The notes below the pieces were generated by a model. The model saw only the letters and a program-made list of their open reading frames with translations, was not told the origin of the DNA and searched no databases. This document shows positions 8,661 through 20,717 of a DNA stretch of 64,000 bases, one piece after another. This DNA is from Cupriavidus phytohabitans (GTDB lineage Bacteria > Pseudomonadota > Gammaproteobacteria > Burkholderiales > Burkholderiaceae). Position 1 is the first letter of the stretch; each line of letters opens with the position of its first letter. The stretch covers positions 32,154 through 96,153 of the forward strand of contig NZ_AUFE01000024.1 in NCBI RefSeq assembly GCF_000426345.1, written 5' to 3'. Both the position numbers and the translations under genes were made by a program.

Positions 8661-9617
8661 ATGGCCTGGAAGAGTGCCTGGGAAAAGGACCTGCCGCGCG
8701 GCTGGCACCGCGAATTGCCGCGCCTGCCGGCACTGACCGCCCTGCGCGCGTTCGAGGCGGCGGCGCGCCATGAGAGTTTTTCGCGCGCGGCGACGGAGTT
8801 GTTCGTCACCCACGGCGCGGTCAGCCACCAGATCCGCGCGCTGGAAGACGAGCTCGGCCTGCCGCTTTTCGAGCGCCACGGCAAGCGCGTGGCGCTGACC
8901 CCGGCGGGCCGCGTCTACGCCGAGCGCGTGCGCGACGCACTGCTGCAGATCGCCGATGCCACGCGCGTACTGCAGGCCGGCAACCGCGACAAGCGCCTGA
9001 CTATCAGCACCATGCCCTCGTTCGCCGCGCGCTGGCTCACACCGCGCATCGGAAGCTTTATCGAGCGCCATCCGGAGCTGGATGTCGAGCTGCTGTCGTC
9101 GAACACGCTGGTCAACTTTGCCCATGAGGAAGTCGATATCGCGCTGCGCATGGGCAGCGGCGACTATCCCGGCCTGTACGTGGAAAAGCTGCTCGACGAC
9201 GTCTTCTTCCCGATGTGCAGCCCCGGCTTCAATGGCGGCCGGCTGCCGCAGAAGCCGGAGGAGATGGCCGGCCTGCCGCTGCTGCGCGGCGAGGGCGATC
9301 CGTGGAAGCCATGGTTCGAGGCCGCCGGGCTGGACTGGCCCGAGCCGCGCAAGGGCCTGCTGATGGAAGATTCGTCGCTGCTGCTGCAGGCCGCGTCGGA
9401 GGGCCAGGGGATCGCGCTGATCCGCTCGTCGCTGGCCTACAACGACCTGCTGGCGGGGCGCGTGGTGCGGCTGTTCGATGTCAGCATCCCGTGCCCGTGG
9501 CTGCTGTACTTCGTCTGTGCGCCGGGCTCGCTGAACCTGCCCAAGGTACAGGCCTTCCGCAGCTGGCTGATGCCGGAGATCGAGCGCTTCCGCGAGGAGC
9601 TGGCGCAGTGGGAGTGA
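8661..9617 (+). CDS. LysR-family transcriptional regulator (GcvA-like)
   Basis: This 318-residue regulator has an N-terminal winged helix-turn-helix at about residues 18-77 (LPALTALRAFEAAARHESFS, THGAVSHQIRALEDELGLPL) and a periplasmic-binding-like effector domain (LTISTMPSFAARWLTPRIG, VDIALRMGSGDYPGLYVEKL). The pattern is that of the GcvA/AmpR subgroup. ATG 8661 is chosen because GGAGG precedes it by 6 nt. The upstream frame would add an AT-rich, non-conserved leader. Its target is unknown, and the divergent DUF2917 gene is the natural candidate. Confidence 0.9.
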   Translation: MAWKSAWEKDLPRGWHRELPRLPALTALRAFEAAARHESFSRAATELFVTHGAVSHQIRALEDELGLPLFERHGKRVALTPAGRVYAERVRDALLQIADATRVLQAGNRDKRLTISTMPSFAARWLTPRIGSFIERHPELDVELLSSNTLVNFAHEEVDIALRMGSGDYPGLYVEKLLDDVFFPMCSPGFNGGRLPQKPEEMAGLPLLRGEGDPWKPWFEAAGLDWPEPRKGLLMEDSSLLLQAASEGQGIALIRSSLAYNDLLAGRVVRLFDVSIPCPWLLYFVCAPGSLNLPKVQAFRSWLMPEIERFREELAQWE

Positions 9618-9618
9618 T

Positions 9619-10731
9619 CTAGTCGCCGGCTTCGGCTTCGTCGTCGGCGGCGTCCACCTCGTCCGGCGGTGGCGGCGCCGAGCGCCGTCCCGCGCGCGGG
9701 TGCGCCTTATCGTAGACCTGCGCCAGGTGCTGGAAATCCAGCGCCGTATAGATCTGCGTGGTCGAGATGCTGGCATGCCCCAGCATCTCCTGCACCGCGC
9801 GCAGGTCGCCCGACGACTGCAGCACGTGCGTGGCGAACGAATGCCGCAGCATATGCGGATGCACGTCGGCCGGCACGCCAGCGCCCAGCGCGTGCTGCTT
9901 GAGCCGCAGCTGCACCGTGCGCATCGACAGCCGCCGCCCGCGCGGCCCCAGGAACAGCGCATGCGCGTCTTCGGGCGCCGCGCCGGGGCGCAACAGCGTG
10001 TCGCGCACGGCGATCCAGGCGTGCAGCGCCTCGATGGCCTTGCTGCCGACCGGCACCGTGCGCCGGCGTGCGCCCTTGCCGGTCACCGTCACCTCGGCGC
10101 CAGCCAGGTCGAGCCAGCCGCTGGACTGGTAGCCGTCGACGCTGGCATAGCGCAGGTCCAGCTGCACCAGTTCCGACAGCCGCAGGCCGCTGGAATAGAA
10201 CAGTTCATGCACCGCATGGTCGCGCAAGGCCTGTGCATCGGTGCCGCCGGCGTGGGCAACCAGCGCCACCGCATGCTCGACCGACAGCGCCTTGGGCAGC
10301 GCATGGCCGGATCTCGGCGCGCGCACGCCATCGACCGGATTGACCGCGACGCCATGGCCATGGCGCGCCGCCCACTGGTAGAAGCCGCGCCACGCCGACA
10401 GCGTGCGGGCGATGCTGGTGCCGGCCAGCCCGCTGCCATGCAGCCGGGCGGCAAAGTTGCGGATATGGTGGGTCTGCAGTGCCAGCAACGCGACGCCGGG
10501 CGCGTAGCGCGCGGCATGCGCCTGCAGCACGCGCAGGTCGCGGCTATAGCTGGCAAGGGTATGGTCGGCCAGCTTGCGGCTGCCGCGCAGCCAGTCGAGA
10601 TAGCGCGCGACCAGCGGATCGACCAGCGGATCGACCCGCGCATCGGACGTTGCATCGGCCGACGGAGACGCGCCGTCATCCGCCGGCGCCGGCGCGGGAG
10701 CGGGCTGGCGCGGCGGCCGGCGTGCGCTCAC
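9619..10731 (-). CDS. xerC: Tyrosine recombinase XerC
   Basis: XerC resolves chromosome dimers at dif with XerD at the septum. This 370-residue protein has an SAM-like core-binding domain (about 55-140) and a catalytic domain with all active-site residues visible: Arg in YSSGLRLSELVQLD, Lys in VTGKGARRRTVPV, His-x-x-Arg in HPHMLRHSFATH, the second His in LGHASISTTQ and Tyr in IYTALD. It carries a Pro/Ala-rich N-terminal extension of about 40 residues absent from E. coli XerC. It lies 10 bp after the DUF484 gene, the same pairing as in enterics and pseudomonads. Confidence 0.93.
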   Translation of the reverse strand: MSARRPPRQPAPAPAPADDGASPSADATSDARVDPLVDPLVARYLDWLRGSRKLADHTLASYSRDLRVLQAHAARYAPGVALLALQTHHIRNFAARLHGSGLAGTSIARTLSAWRGFYQWAARHGHGVAVNPVDGVRAPRSGHALPKALSVEHAVALVAHAGGTDAQALRDHAVHELFYSSGLRLSELVQLDLRYASVDGYQSSGWLDLAGAEVTVTGKGARRRTVPVGSKAIEALHAWIAVRDTLLRPGAAPEDAHALFLGPRGRRLSMRTVQLRLKQHALGAGVPADVHPHMLRHSFATHVLQSSGDLRAVQEMLGHASISTTQIYTALDFQHLAQVYDKAHPRAGRRSAPPPPDEVDAADDEAEAGD

Positions 10732-10741
10732 GGCATCGGCC

Positions 10742-11422
10742 TCAGTCGCGCAGGCGGTTCAGCGCGGCGCCGGCGACTTCGCCGATCTGCGCCAGGTAGG
10801 CGGTGCCCATGCCTTCATGGAAGCGGCGCGGGTCCGGCGATCCCAGCACCAGCAGGCCGAACGCGGCGCCCTGCATGTCAGCACCGGCATCGGCCGCGCG
10901 CATGGGCACGCGCAGCGCCACCATCGCCAGCGAGACGATATCGTCGCGCTCCAGCAGCGCCGCCGCCTCGAAGCCGCCGTTGGCGCCGCAGTACGGCGCG
11001 CGCAGGCCGTCGGCAAACAGGCGCAGGTCCTCGCTGGCGCCCTGCGCGACTTCCATATGGGCGTACTGTTCGGCCACGTTCCACAGCCTGAGCGCCACGG
11101 CCGGCACGTCGAACACCTGCTGCAGGCCGTCCTGCACGGCGTACGGCAGCGCGTGCGAATCGGCCTCGGCCAGCAGCCGCAGCTGCCAGTCGTGCAGGCG
11201 CTGCTGGGTGCGGTCGTTCTCGTGGCCATGGCGCACCAGGTCGGCCAGGCGCAGCTCCAGGCCCTTGTTCTTCTCGCGCAGGATTTCCATCTGGCGTTCC
11301 TGCAGCGACACGGCGCGGTGGCTGTGCGGGCTGGTCAGCTGCACCGCGGCCAGCAGCTCGGCGTGCTCTTCGAAGAATTCGGGATGGCTCTGCAGGTAGG
11401 CGGCAACGTCTTGGGCGTTCAT
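10742..11422 (-). CDS. DUF484 family protein
   Basis: This 226-residue cytoplasmic protein matches the DUF484/YigA family. The N-terminus VAAYLQSHPEFFEEHAELLA and the coiled coil ERQMEILREKNKGLELRLADL are typical, followed by a GAF-like domain (VPAVALRLW, LPYAVQDGL, FGLLVLGSPDPRRFHEGMGT). The family occurs next to xerC in many proteobacteria and its function is unresolved. The gene precedes xerC by 10 bp on the same strand, so they are very probably co-transcribed. Confidence 0.88.
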   Translation of the reverse strand: MNAQDVAAYLQSHPEFFEEHAELLAAVQLTSPHSHRAVSLQERQMEILREKNKGLELRLADLVRHGHENDRTQQRLHDWQLRLLAEADSHALPYAVQDGLQQVFDVPAVALRLWNVAEQYAHMEVAQGASEDLRLFADGLRAPYCGANGGFEAAALLERDDIVSLAMVALRVPMRAADAGADMQGAAFGLLVLGSPDPRRFHEGMGTAYLAQIGEVAGAALNRLRD

Positions 11423-11500
11423 GAGGCTTGGACCGGTAGAGGAAAATTGGGTGGCAGTTTAGCAAAGGGGCGTCGGTTCCCTTTTTCCGTGCCGCCCGCG

Positions 11501-12643
11501 CTACGTCTGGATCAACCGTTTCTGCCGCGAAATGCTCAGCAAGATGCCGATGCCCGCCCCCAGCGTCACCAGCGCCGTCCCGCCATAGCTCATCAGCGGC
11601 AGCGGCACGCCCACCACCGGCAGGATCCCGCTGACCATGCCCATGTTGACGAAGGCATAGGTAAAGAAAATCAGCGTGATCGACCCCGCCAACAGCCGCG
11701 AGAACAGCGTCGGCGCGTTGGCGGCGATGAACAGCCCGCGGAATATCAGCAGCAAGTAAAGCACCAGCAGCAGCGCATTGCCGATCAGGCCGAACTCCTC
11801 GGAGTAGACCGCGAAGATGAAGTCGGTGTGCTTCTCGGGGATGAATTCGAGGTGGGTCTGCGTGCCCTTCAGGAAGCCCTTGCCCTCCACCCCGCCCGAG
11901 CCGATCGCGATGATCGACTGGATGGTGTGGAAGCCCTTGCCGAGCGGGTCGCTGGTCGGGTCGAGCAGCGTGCACACGCGGTGCTGCTGGTAGTCGTGCA
12001 GCACCGGCCAGTTCACGCCCGGCGCGCATATGTCGTTCTGGAACGTGATCAGCAATGTAATTGCCACCACCAGCAGCCCCATCAGCGGCAGGATCAGCTT
12101 CCACGACAGTCCGGCGAAGTAGATCACGTACAGGCCCGCCGCCATCACCAGCAGCGCGGTGCCCAGGTCGGGCTGCTTGGCGATCAGGCCGACCGGGATC
12201 AGCAGCAGCCCCAGCGCGACAATGAAGTCGAACCACCTGATCACGCCCTCGCGCTTCTGGAAGTACCACGCCAGCATCAGCGGCATCGAGATCTTCATGA
12301 TCTCCGACGGCTGGATCACCATGCCGACATAGAGCCAGCGGCGCGCGCCCTTGCGGATCAGGCCAAACATCGCCACCGCGATCAGCAGCGCCACGCCGAT
12401 CGTGTAGATCGGCACCGCCACCCGCATCAGCGTCTGCGTGGGCAGGTAGGCAATCACGAACATCACCACGTAAGACAGCAGGATGTTGCGCAGCTGGTCT
12501 TCGACGCGGCCCGGCATGTCGATGGCGGCCGAGTACAGCGCGACGATGCCGGTGGCGAACAGCAGAAAGACGATCAGTGAAAGCGGTTTGTCAAAACCGG
12601 TCAGCGCGGTCTTGATCAGGGACATGACGCGGCGGCGATCCAT
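11501..12643 (-). CDS. rodA: Peptidoglycan glycosyltransferase RodA (SEDS family)
   Basis: RodA polymerises glycan strands in the elongasome together with PBP2, the product of the gene just upstream. Its 380 residues contain about ten membrane spans and SEDS signatures: GARRWLYVGMVIQPSEIMKI, KQPDLGTALLV and the C-terminal PVVGVPLPLMSYGGTALV. The start at 12643 has AAGGAG 6 nt upstream, whereas the in-frame ATG at 12625 has no such site. Longer upstream frames overlap mrdA and are discarded. Confidence 0.95.
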   Translation of the reverse strand: MDRRRVMSLIKTALTGFDKPLSLIVFLLFATGIVALYSAAIDMPGRVEDQLRNILLSYVVMFVIAYLPTQTLMRVAVPIYTIGVALLIAVAMFGLIRKGARRWLYVGMVIQPSEIMKISMPLMLAWYFQKREGVIRWFDFIVALGLLLIPVGLIAKQPDLGTALLVMAAGLYVIYFAGLSWKLILPLMGLLVVAITLLITFQNDICAPGVNWPVLHDYQQHRVCTLLDPTSDPLGKGFHTIQSIIAIGSGGVEGKGFLKGTQTHLEFIPEKHTDFIFAVYSEEFGLIGNALLLVLYLLLIFRGLFIAANAPTLFSRLLAGSITLIFFTYAFVNMGMVSGILPVVGVPLPLMSYGGTALVTLGAGIGILLSISRQKRLIQT

Positions 12644-12654
12644 GCGCGTCTCCT

Positions 12655-14943
12655 TCAGCGGGTGGCGTCGGCACCGCTGGCCGCCTTGGCGGACACGGGC
12701 TTGACGCGAGGTTTGGGCGCGGGCGCCCTGGCGGGCTGCACGGCGGGGGCGGAGGCCGGCTGCGGCGCGGGCTTGCTGTGGCCAAGGGCCTGCAGCATGC
12801 GCTGGTCCAGCGTCTCGACGGCCGAGGCTGGTGCGATTGCCTCCGCGTTCAGCGCGGCGGCGATGGCTTCCGGCGTCACCGGCTGCGCGCCGGAGGCCGC
12901 GGCCACGGCGCTGGCGGCGGCGCCGGAGGACATCACCGTGGCACTGGCGATGCTGGCGGTCTGGCCGGTGGTGAACACGCTCGGCGTATCCACGGGCGGG
13001 CGGCCGGCCACGCGCTCGCTGGCCGGCGGCGCCATTGCCTCCAGTTCGGCCGGCCACTTGCCGGTCAGGTAATAGTCCATCAGCTTGCGCGCGATCGGCG
13101 CGGCCACCGCGGCGCCGAAGCCGGCGTTCTCGACGATCAGCGCGATCGCGATCTTCGGCTGGCCCGCCGGCGCGAACGCGGTATACAGCGAGTGGTCGCG
13201 CTTGTGCTCGGCCAGCGCGTGGTGGTTGTACTTCTCGCCCTTGGACAGGCTGTAGGTCTGCGCCGTGCCGGTCTTGCCGGCCGACTCATACGAGGCGCCG
13301 GCGAATACGCGCGCCGCCGTGCCTGAGTGCGTCACCGCAACCATGGCGCGCTTGATCACGTCGATGTCGGCCTGCTTGAACGGGATCGTGTAGCTTTCCT
13401 TGGGCACCGTCAGCGTGCGCTTGCGCGTGACCGCGTCTTCGACCGCCTTGACCAGGTGAGGCTTCATCACCTTGCCGTTGTTGACGATCACCGAGGTGGC
13501 CTGCGCCAGCTGCAGGATGGTGAAGCTGTTGTAGCCCTGGCCGATGCCCAGCGAGATGGTCTCGCCGTCATACCATTTCTGCTGCTCGGGCTTGCGGTAG
13601 GCCTTGCGCTTCCAGTCGGTCGACGGCAGGATGCCGCGGCTTTCGCCCTCGATATCGATGCCGGTGATCTGGCCGAAGCCCAGCGGCTTCATGAAGTCAT
13701 GGATGCCGTTGACGCCCATGTCGCGCGCCAGCGCGTAGTAGTAGGTGTCGCACGAATGCACGATCGAGCTGTGCATGTCGACCCAGCCGTGGCCGCCCGG
13801 CTTGTCGTCGCGGAAGGTGTGGTTGCCCAGCGTGAAGAAGCCCGGATCCGACATGCCCCAGTTTGCGGTGCGCTTGCCGGTGCTCAGCGCCGCCAGCGCC
13901 ATGAACGGCTTGTAGGTCGAGCCTGGCGGATAGGTGCCACGCAGCGGGCGGTTCAGCAGCGGCTTGTCGGGCGAGCCGTTGAGTTCGTTCCAGGTATTGG
14001 TGTCGATGCCCTCGACGAACAGGTTGGGATCGAAGGTCGGCTTGGAAACGAACGCCAGGATGTCGCCGGTGGTCGGCTCGATCGCCACCAGCGCGCCGCG
14101 GCGGTCGCCGTAGAGCGCCTCGGCCAGCTGCTGCAGGCGGATATCGAGCGACAGGATCAGGTTGTTGCCCGGCGTGGCGGGCGAGGTCGAAAGCGTGCGG
14201 ATCGGGCGCCCGCCGGCGCTGACTTCCACTTCCTCGAAGCCGGTCAGGCCATGCAGCTCGGTCTCGTAGCTCTGCTCCAGGCCGATCTTGCCGATGTAGT
14301 TGGTGCCCTTGTAGTTGTCGGCGTCCCTGCGCGGATCGTATTTGGCGCTGTCGGCATCGTTGGCCTCGTCCATGGCCTCGATCCGCTCCTGGTCGCGCTG
14401 CGAGATGCGCCCCAGGTAGCCGATCACGTGCGAGGCTGACTCGCCCAGCGGGTACTGGCGGAACAGCCGCGCGCGCACGTCCACGCCCGGAAAGCGGAAA
14501 CGCTGCGCGGAGAAGCGCGCCACTTCCGCATCGGTCAGCTGGCTGCGGATCGGCAGGCTTTCAAAGCTGCGCGACTCTTCCATCAGCCGCTTGAAGCGGC
14601 GCCGGTCGCGCGGCTGGATCTCCACCAGCCCCGACAGGCCCTCGATGGTGTTGTCCAGCGTATCGGTCAGCTTGGACGGCGTGATCTCCAGCGTGTACGC
14701 CGAATAATTGCGCGCCAGCACGATGCCGTTGCGGTCCATGATGATGCCGCGGTTGGGCTCGATTGGCGCCACCGAGATGCGGTTATCCTCCGCCTTGGCC
14801 GAGTACTGGTCATGCTTGTACCACTGCAGCCACAGGAAGCGCGAGAACAGCAGGCCAAAGCAGATCACCGTGAACAGGGCCGCGGCCGCCACGCGGATGC
14901 GGAAGCGGCCGATTTCCAGTTCGACGTTGCGGATTTCGGTCAT
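12655..14943 (-). CDS. mrdA: Penicillin-binding protein 2 (elongation transpeptidase)
   Basis: PBP2 cross-links lateral-wall peptidoglycan with RodA/MreBCD. Residues about 12-34 form the single membrane anchor (VAAAALFTVICFGLLFSRFL). A pedestal domain follows, then the transpeptidase domain with SxxK in PPGSTYKPFMALA, SxN-type HSCDTYYY and KTG in YESAGKTGTAQ. At 762 aa it is longer than E. coli PBP2 (about 630) because of an Ala/Pro-rich C-terminal tail of about 120 residues. That tail is low complexity and probably disordered. It sits 11 bp before rodA. Confidence 0.96.
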   Translation of the reverse strand: MTEIRNVELEIGRFRIRVAAAALFTVICFGLLFSRFLWLQWYKHDQYSAKAEDNRISVAPIEPNRGIIMDRNGIVLARNYSAYTLEITPSKLTDTLDNTIEGLSGLVEIQPRDRRRFKRLMEESRSFESLPIRSQLTDAEVARFSAQRFRFPGVDVRARLFRQYPLGESASHVIGYLGRISQRDQERIEAMDEANDADSAKYDPRRDADNYKGTNYIGKIGLEQSYETELHGLTGFEEVEVSAGGRPIRTLSTSPATPGNNLILSLDIRLQQLAEALYGDRRGALVAIEPTTGDILAFVSKPTFDPNLFVEGIDTNTWNELNGSPDKPLLNRPLRGTYPPGSTYKPFMALAALSTGKRTANWGMSDPGFFTLGNHTFRDDKPGGHGWVDMHSSIVHSCDTYYYALARDMGVNGIHDFMKPLGFGQITGIDIEGESRGILPSTDWKRKAYRKPEQQKWYDGETISLGIGQGYNSFTILQLAQATSVIVNNGKVMKPHLVKAVEDAVTRKRTLTVPKESYTIPFKQADIDVIKRAMVAVTHSGTAARVFAGASYESAGKTGTAQTYSLSKGEKYNHHALAEHKRDHSLYTAFAPAGQPKIAIALIVENAGFGAAVAAPIARKLMDYYLTGKWPAELEAMAPPASERVAGRPPVDTPSVFTTGQTASIASATVMSSGAAASAVAAASGAQPVTPEAIAAALNAEAIAPASAVETLDQRMLQALGHSKPAPQPASAPAVQPARAPAPKPRVKPVSAKAASGADATR

Positions 14944-14990
14944 GGTACTGCGCGGGGCCTGTTAGGGATGAGTGGCGTCAAATCCGGGCG

Positions 14991-15503
14991 TCAGATCGGA
15001 CGCGTCTCGTCGACATCGCTCGAACGGCGCTGCGGCGCCAGCAGCAGGCTGGTCGCCAGCGGCCACAGCAGCGCCTCGATCGCCGGCGCGAGCAGCAGCG
15101 GCCAGCCCGGCAGCGGCGCGCCCATCGCCAGGCGGATCAGCACCGGCACCGCGTGCGCGATGAACAGCAGCGGCAGCACGTGCAGCGCCTGGGTATAGAC
15201 CGTGAACCACAGCACGCGGCGGTGGATGGTGATGGCAAAGTAGGCCAGCAGCGTATAGGCCAGCGCATGCTCGCCCAGCAGGCGCGCATCGTGCACGTCC
15301 ATCAGCAGGCCCAGCGCAAAGGCCACGCCCATGCCCACCTTGCGCGGCTGGTGGATGTTCCAGAACACCAGCACCAGCGCCACCATGTCGGGGATCCACA
15401 GCGTGTCGCCCCACGGCATCAGGTTGAACAGGAATGCCAGCACGAAGCTGAGCGCGATAAACGCGGGATTGACGGGCCGCAGCAGGTATTGGGGATTGGT
15501 CAC
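14991..15503 (-). CDS. mreD: Rod shape-determining protein MreD
   Basis: MreD is a 170-residue inner-membrane protein of the elongasome that binds MreC. Five to six hydrophobic spans are visible, with family-like motifs FLFNLMPWGDTLWIPDMVAL, WNIHQPRKVGMGVAFALGLL and MDVHDARLLGEHALAY. Its start overlaps the mreC stop by 4 bp, and a 47-bp gap separates it from mrdA. Confidence 0.94.
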   Translation of the reverse strand: MTNPQYLLRPVNPAFIALSFVLAFLFNLMPWGDTLWIPDMVALVLVFWNIHQPRKVGMGVAFALGLLMDVHDARLLGEHALAYTLLAYFAITIHRRVLWFTVYTQALHVLPLLFIAHAVPVLIRLAMGAPLPGWPLLLAPAIEALLWPLATSLLLAPQRRSSDVDETRPI

Positions 15504-16459
15504 CGTTGACCCTCCTTGGCATCCCTGGCCGCCGCGGCGCTGGCCGCGGCCGCGCGTGCCGCGGCGGACTTGGCGCCCTTGACCGGCGCCTCGGGCTTGG
15601 CCTCGACCGACTCGCGCGGCGGGATGGCGGAGTCATAGCGCACCACCAGCAGCTGACGGTGGGCGCGCACGCCGGCCACCGGCTCGCAGTAGATGCGCGA
15701 GAACGCGGTGTCGGCCTTGCGCTCGATTTGGACGATCTTCGCCACCGGCAGCCCCGGCGGATAGATGCCGTCCAGCCCCGATGTCACCAGCAGGTCGCCC
15801 TGCTGCAGATCGGCGGCGGCGGCCATGAAGCGCAGGTCCAGCTGGCCCGCGCGCGCGCCGCCGAAGGCCACGCTGCGCAGGCCGTTGCGCACCACCTGCA
15901 CGGGAATCGCCTGGTCCTTGTCGGTCAGCAGCGTCACTTCGGACTGGAACGGCGACACCCGCGTGACCTGGCCCACCACGCCGCGCTCGTCGATCACCGG
16001 GTAGCCGGCGCGCATGCCTTGCTGGCTGCCCTTGTCGATCACGATGCGCTGGCTGTAGGGGTCGCGTGCGTCATAGAGAATCTCGGCCGCCGTCACCGGC
16101 GTGGCCGATTGCCGGGCCAGCCCCAGCAGCTTGCGCAGCTGGTTGTTCTCGGCCTCCAGCTGTGCCTGGCGCACCGAGGCCTCGGCCTGCTGCACCGCGA
16201 TCTGGCGCAGCTCGCGGTTCTCGGAGGCGAGTATCGCCGACGACTGCGCGTAGTCGAACGCGGTGCGCAGCGCGTCGCGCGGCACCAGCACCAGGCGCTC
16301 GACCGGCATCAGCACGGTGGCGGCCACCTGCCGGCCCACGCTGAGCGCATTGAAACGGGCGTCGACCACCAGCAGCGCCAGCGCGATGCCCACGTAGAGC
16401 ACCAGCCTGGCGACAGCGGAGGAGCCTTGCTTGAAGAGCGGCGGAGGAGAGTAATCCAT
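15500..16459 (-). CDS. mreC: Rod shape-determining protein MreC
   Basis: This 319-residue bitopic protein has an N-terminal membrane helix at about 16-32 (VARLVLYVGIALALLVVD), a coiled coil (ASENRELRQIAVQQAEASVR) and a periplasmic beta domain (YDARDPYSQRIVIDKGSQQG, YPVIDERGVVGQVTRV, LLVTSGLDGIYPPGLPVAKI). It links MreB filaments to the wall synthases. The C-terminus is an Ala/Lys-rich low-complexity tail. The 196 bp between its start and the mreB stop is very GC-rich and shows no gene. Confidence 0.95.
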   Translation of the reverse strand: MDYSPPPLFKQGSSAVARLVLYVGIALALLVVDARFNALSVGRQVAATVLMPVERLVLVPRDALRTAFDYAQSSAILASENRELRQIAVQQAEASVRQAQLEAENNQLRKLLGLARQSATPVTAAEILYDARDPYSQRIVIDKGSQQGMRAGYPVIDERGVVGQVTRVSPFQSEVTLLTDKDQAIPVQVVRNGLRSVAFGGARAGQLDLRFMAAAADLQQGDLLVTSGLDGIYPPGLPVAKIVQIERKADTAFSRIYCEPVAGVRAHRQLLVVRYDSAIPPRESVEAKPEAPVKGAKSAAARAAAASAAAARDAKEGQR

Positions 16460-16655
16460 TTACCCGAACGCAGGCCGGTGCACGCATGCGAATGCCGCAA
16501 ACACCGCGCCGCCCGCGGTGCCGCGCCCGGCGGGGGCACGGCGCCGCAGGGCGGCGGGCGTTGCCGGGGCGATCCCCCGGCCGATGCGGCGCCGCGACAC
16601 CGCCCTGATCCAACGATCCGGCAGCCCGCGCATCGCCACGTGCAGTTCCTGGTGC

Positions 16656-18030
<1,375 letters not shown>

Positions 18031-18146
18031 ACCCAGGTTCGCCCTTCGGGCACCTTCGGCCGCCAGGCACGGCGGGCCAGCCGGGGAGCGGCCTGCGGCA
18101 AAGTGACGAAGGCGTTGCCAAAGGTCGGGAGCACGCAATGATACCT

Positions 18147-18152
18147 TATAAT
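18147..18152 (+). promoter_or_regulatory. Consensus -10 hexamer upstream of gatC
   Basis: An exact TATAAT lies in an otherwise GC-rich stretch, 172 bp before the gatC ATG. No convincing -35 is seen 16-18 bp upstream, so an activator or an extended element may be needed. If used, the gatC leader would be about 165 nt and would not include the folded element at 17911-18030. Confidence 0.4.
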
Positions 18153-18324
18153 TCCTGCTGCTTCGGGCGTTTACGGCCTGAAAAACCCTGTAATTCCGAC
18201 GACTCCGTTGCGCCGTTGCAGCGCTCCGGAGACGCCTTGTCCGACCGCGCGACGTCACCGCCGCACGGCCGGCCGCCGGCCGCTGCCGGCACCTTCCGCA
18301 TCCGAGCATCCGAACCACCACGCC

Positions 18325-18624
18325 ATGGCCCTCGACCTATCCGACGTCAAGCGCATCGCCCACCTGGCCCGCATCGAAACCAGCGATGCCGAGGCCGAAC
18401 AGACGCTTGCGCAGCTGAACAACTTTTTCTCGCTGGTCGAGCAGATGCAGGCGGTCGACACCACCGGCATCGAACCGCTGGCGCACCCGCTGTCGGCCGT
18501 ACGCGACATGGTGCAGCGCCTGCGCGACGACGCGGTCACCGAGAACGACCGCCGCGACGATTACCAGCGTCCCGCCCCGGCCACCGAGAACGGGCTGTAC
18601 CTGGTGCCCAAGGTCATCGAGTGA
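18325..18624 (+). CDS. gatC: Asp-tRNA(Asn)/Glu-tRNA(Gln) amidotransferase subunit C
   Basis: GatC is a 99-residue subunit that stabilises the GatA-GatB complex, which converts mischarged Glu-tRNA(Gln) or Asp-tRNA(Asn) to the amidated forms. The N-terminus [18 protein letters not shown] and the C-terminal [15 protein letters not shown] are family-typical. The in-frame extension upstream of ATG 18325 is Arg/Pro-rich and not conserved. Confidence 0.96.
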   Translation: MALDLSDVKRIAHLARIETSDAEAEQTLAQLNNFFSLVEQMQAVDTTGIEPLAHPLSAVRDMVQRLRDDAVTENDRRDDYQRPAPATENGLYLVPKVIE

Positions 18625-18727
18625 CCTGCGCCGGCCGCGCGCCTTGCCGAACCTGGCGAATCTCGCAGAACCTTGCCGCCCCGGCCGCCCCAGCCAGTAC
18701 GCCACCCCGAATGCCAACCCGACTGTC

Positions 18728-20233
<1,506 letters not shown>

Positions 20234-20235
20234 CC

Positions 20236-20694
20236 ATGACCCCGACCTTCCTCCGGCTGCTCGCCGCCCTGGTATTCGCCACGCTGGTGGCGGGCTGCAT
20301 CCAGCTGCCGATCATCGGCAAGCCCACGCCCATCGCCAGCCGCGACATCGACCTGGCCGGCGACTGCCGCCGCACCGAGGAAGACGGCTTCCGCGAGGAT
20401 GCCCAGTTGCGCGTTTCCGACAACACCGTGCAGCAGCTCTCGTGGAAACTGTGGGTGGGCCGGCGCGGCTCGTGCACCTTCAACCTGGCCGACTTCCGCC
20501 AGGTCCAGAAGAGGCCGCATATCGAGCTGCGCGCCAACGACGGCAGCGGCTGCAAGCTGATGGTCTGGCAGGACCCGCGCCGCGTCACGCTGGCGCATGC
20601 CAACTGCCAGCAGCGCTGCACGGCCGGCATCTACGAACAGGCCTGGCCCGTGATGTTCGAGCCCGGCAGCGGCGGCTGCGCCGCCACGCGCTGA
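20236..20694 (+). CDS. Predicted lipoprotein of unknown function between gatA and gatB
   Basis: This is a 152-residue exported protein. The N-terminus LLAALVFATLVAGC is a signal peptide with lipobox VAGC (acylated Cys at about 20). The mature part has Cys pairs (GDCRRTEEDG, RGSCTFNLADF, SGCKLMVW, CQQRC) and a Trp-rich centre (SWKLWVGRRG), suggesting a compact disulfide-bonded periplasmic beta domain. No family was recognised. ATG 20236 is 2 bp past the gatA stop, so it is probably translated from the gatCA transcript. The long upstream frame is a shadow of gatA. Confidence 0.7.
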   Translation: MTPTFLRLLAALVFATLVAGCIQLPIIGKPTPIASRDIDLAGDCRRTEEDGFREDAQLRVSDNTVQQLSWKLWVGRRGSCTFNLADFRQVQKRPHIELRANDGSGCKLMVWQDPRRVTLAHANCQQRCTAGIYEQAWPVMFEPGSGGCAATR

Positions 20695-20717
20695 TACCCG
20701 CTGATATCGCCACCGCC

